The notes under the pieces: model-generated
Seen by the model: the letters and a program-made list of their open reading frames with translations, nothing else
Databases searched by the model: none
Told to the model about the DNA's origin: nothing
Assembly (NCBI RefSeq): GCF_011683915.1
Contig: NZ_JAAQPH010000010.1
Coordinates: 124,001-188,000 of the forward strand
DNA length: 64,000 bases
Direction: 5' to 3'
DNA from: Pelagibius litoralis
GTDB lineage: Bacteria; Pseudomonadota; Alphaproteobacteria; Kiloniellales; Kiloniellaceae
Translations under genes and position numbers: made by a program
Part shown: one piece after another, positions 63,000 to 64,000 of the stretch
Layout: each line of letters begins with the position of its first letter
Numbering within the stretch: position 1 is the stretch's first letter

Positions 63000-63587
63000 A
63001 TGAAAGACGCGACGCGGGCTTGGCAACGCATGCTGTCGGGACGACGCCTCGACCTTCTCGATCCTTCGCCCCTCGACATCGAGATCGAGGACATCGCCCA
63101 TGGTCTGGCAAGGGTGGCCCGCTGGAACGGGCAGACGAGCGGGACCTCGGCTTTCTCGGTCGCGCAGCACAGCCTTCTCGTCGAGCAGATCGTGGGACAG
63201 TTGCAACCCGGGTCCAGCGCCGCCGAGCGCATGGCCGCACTGCTGCACGATGCGCCGGAATATGTGATCGGCGACCTCATCACACCCTTCAAAGCCGCCG
63301 TCGGCCTCGACTACAAAGCCCTGGAGAAACGTCTGATGACGGCCATCCGGGTGCGTTTCGGCCTTGCCGGTGAAGAGCCCTCTGCCCTGACAACGCTGAT
63401 CAAGAAAGCAGATCGCACAGCGGCTTTCCTGGAGGCAACGCAGTTGGCCGGCTTCTCGCTCAGCGAAGGGCGCCGGCTCTTCGGGCGGCACAAGCGCTTT
63501 GAAAGCATCGAGCTGTCGCCCTGGCCGGCGGGAAAGGCCAAGCGCCTTTTTCTGGAGCGTCACAAAATACTGCTTCGCTCTATCTAA
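63000..63587 (+). CDS. HD-domain hydrolase (YfbR/nucleotidase-like)
   Basis: 195 residues. FSVAQHSLLVEQI, ALLHDAPEYVIGDLITP and TLIKKADRTAAFLEA give the His, His-Asp and Asp metal ligands of an HD phosphohydrolase, close to YfbR 5'-deoxynucleotidases in the ALLHDA-EYxxGD pattern. It is cytoplasmic and would cut phosphate from a deoxynucleotide or related compound. The start at 63000 has GGGAT as a weak ribosome site. Confidence 0.82.
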   Translation: MKDATRAWQRMLSGRRLDLLDPSPLDIEIEDIAHGLARVARWNGQTSGTSAFSVAQHSLLVEQIVGQLQPGSSAAERMAALLHDAPEYVIGDLITPFKAAVGLDYKALEKRLMTAIRVRFGLAGEEPSALTTLIKKADRTAAFLEATQLAGFSLSEGRRLFGRHKRFESIELSPWPAGKAKRLFLERHKILLRSI

Positions 63588-63714
63588 TCATTTCGGTCAT
63601 AATACGATCCTGTTGGGGGAGTAGATGAAAAATACTCCCGCAAAGGTCGCATCTCTGCGATAATCCGAAATCAGAGCTGTGGTCTGCTATTGGTGGCTCG
63701 GGAGACAGCATTTC

Positions 63715-64000
63715 GTGCAGTTTTTAAACCAGCTCGGCGAGCCTCTGCTTGTCGAGCTTTACCAGTACTGGCTGGCCAGGTGCGACGGGCGCCGGGCCCC
63801 GGCACGCGCCGATATCGATCCTATCGATATCCCGAAGCTGCTGCCCTATGTGACCTTGACGGAGGTTCTCGGCGATGGCGCGAGATTCCGCTACCGTCTC
63901 GCGGGAACCAAGGTTGAAGAGCGTTTCGGTTGCTCTCTGACCAACTGCTTCGTCGAAGACCTTATGCAGGGGGCTTATCTCACCTACGTACAGGATCTCT
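63715..64000 (+). CDS. PAS-domain protein, N-terminal part (cut by the window edge)
   Basis: The frame is open to the right end; 95 codons are visible. The sequence FLNQLGEPLLVELYQYWLARCDGRRAPARADIDPIDIPKLLPYVTL followed by RFRYRLAGTKVEERFG is typical of the alphaproteobacterial PAS_5-type family, single-domain proteins of unknown role, possibly sensors. GTG at 63715 has GGGAGA at 9-base spacing; another GTG at 63679 is in frame. The rest lies outside the window. Confidence 0.75.
   Translation, partial: MQFLNQLGEPLLVELYQYWLARCDGRRAPARADIDPIDIPKLLPYVTLTEVLGDGARFRYRLAGTKVEERFGCSLTNCFVEDLMQGAYLTYVQDL

Overview
The window is GC-rich, densely coded DNA from an alphaproteobacterium, most likely a marine or soil member of the Rhodospirillales/Kiloniellales type. 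That placement rests on gene content (TRAP and many ABC importers, several LacI and Gfo/Idh proteins, short alphaproteobacterial families such as DUF465, DUF1488 and a 48-residue MSFKDF protein). It is an inference; no rRNA or marker gene is present. I recognise no tRNA, rRNA, CRISPR array, prophage or insertion sequence.

Layout. 1-6952: an inositol-type catabolic regulon: iolD (runs off the left edge), two Gfo/Idh dehydrogenases, an IolE-like TIM-barrel enzyme, a LacI repressor and an orphan sugar-binding protein. Two copies of one 14-bp palindrome sit on the promoters. 6958-11566: a zinc alcohol dehydrogenase, a DUF7079 protein and a complete NitT/TauT-type ABC importer. 11673-15796: mostly small, poorly known genes on the minus strand with AT-rich gaps, plus an endonuclease III homologue and a YdcH protein. 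15960-26368: a nine-gene minus-strand operon (SDR, TRAP importer, hydroxyacid dehydrogenase, PfkB kinase, LacD/YihT-like aldolase, fucose-isomerase-family protein, Gfo/Idh) with a divergent LacI regulator. This is the best candidate for an undescribed sugar or sulfosugar pathway. 26414-30163: a phosphate module (NptA-type carrier, UspA, PiT).

30480-36631: GntR regulator, a cystathionine-lyase-like PLP enzyme and a complete sugar ABC importer. 36779-41294: a large hybrid sensor kinase with Hpt domain and a response regulator. 42033-49971: a sugar ABC importer with a Gfo/Idh enzyme, divergent from a LacI repressor and a DUF1479 oxygenase; two matching palindromes lie exactly on the two promoters. 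49982-57269: a C45-type Ntn hydrolase, PobA, a second YdcH protein, an orphan peptide-type binding protein and a beta-CASP metallo-beta-lactamase RNase. 57385-62332: zinc alcohol dehydrogenase, enolase-superfamily dehydratase, 3-hydroxyisobutyrate-dehydrogenase-like enzyme and a sulfatase. 62583-64000: a small membrane protein, an HD hydrolase and the start of a PAS protein.

The overall picture is a scavenger that imports many plant- or alga-derived polyols, sugars and sugar acids. Each importer is paired with its own regulator and two to five enzymes. Operons are tightly packed, with many 4-bp ATGA/GTGA overlaps, and ends are marked by GC-rich hairpins without clear U-tracts.
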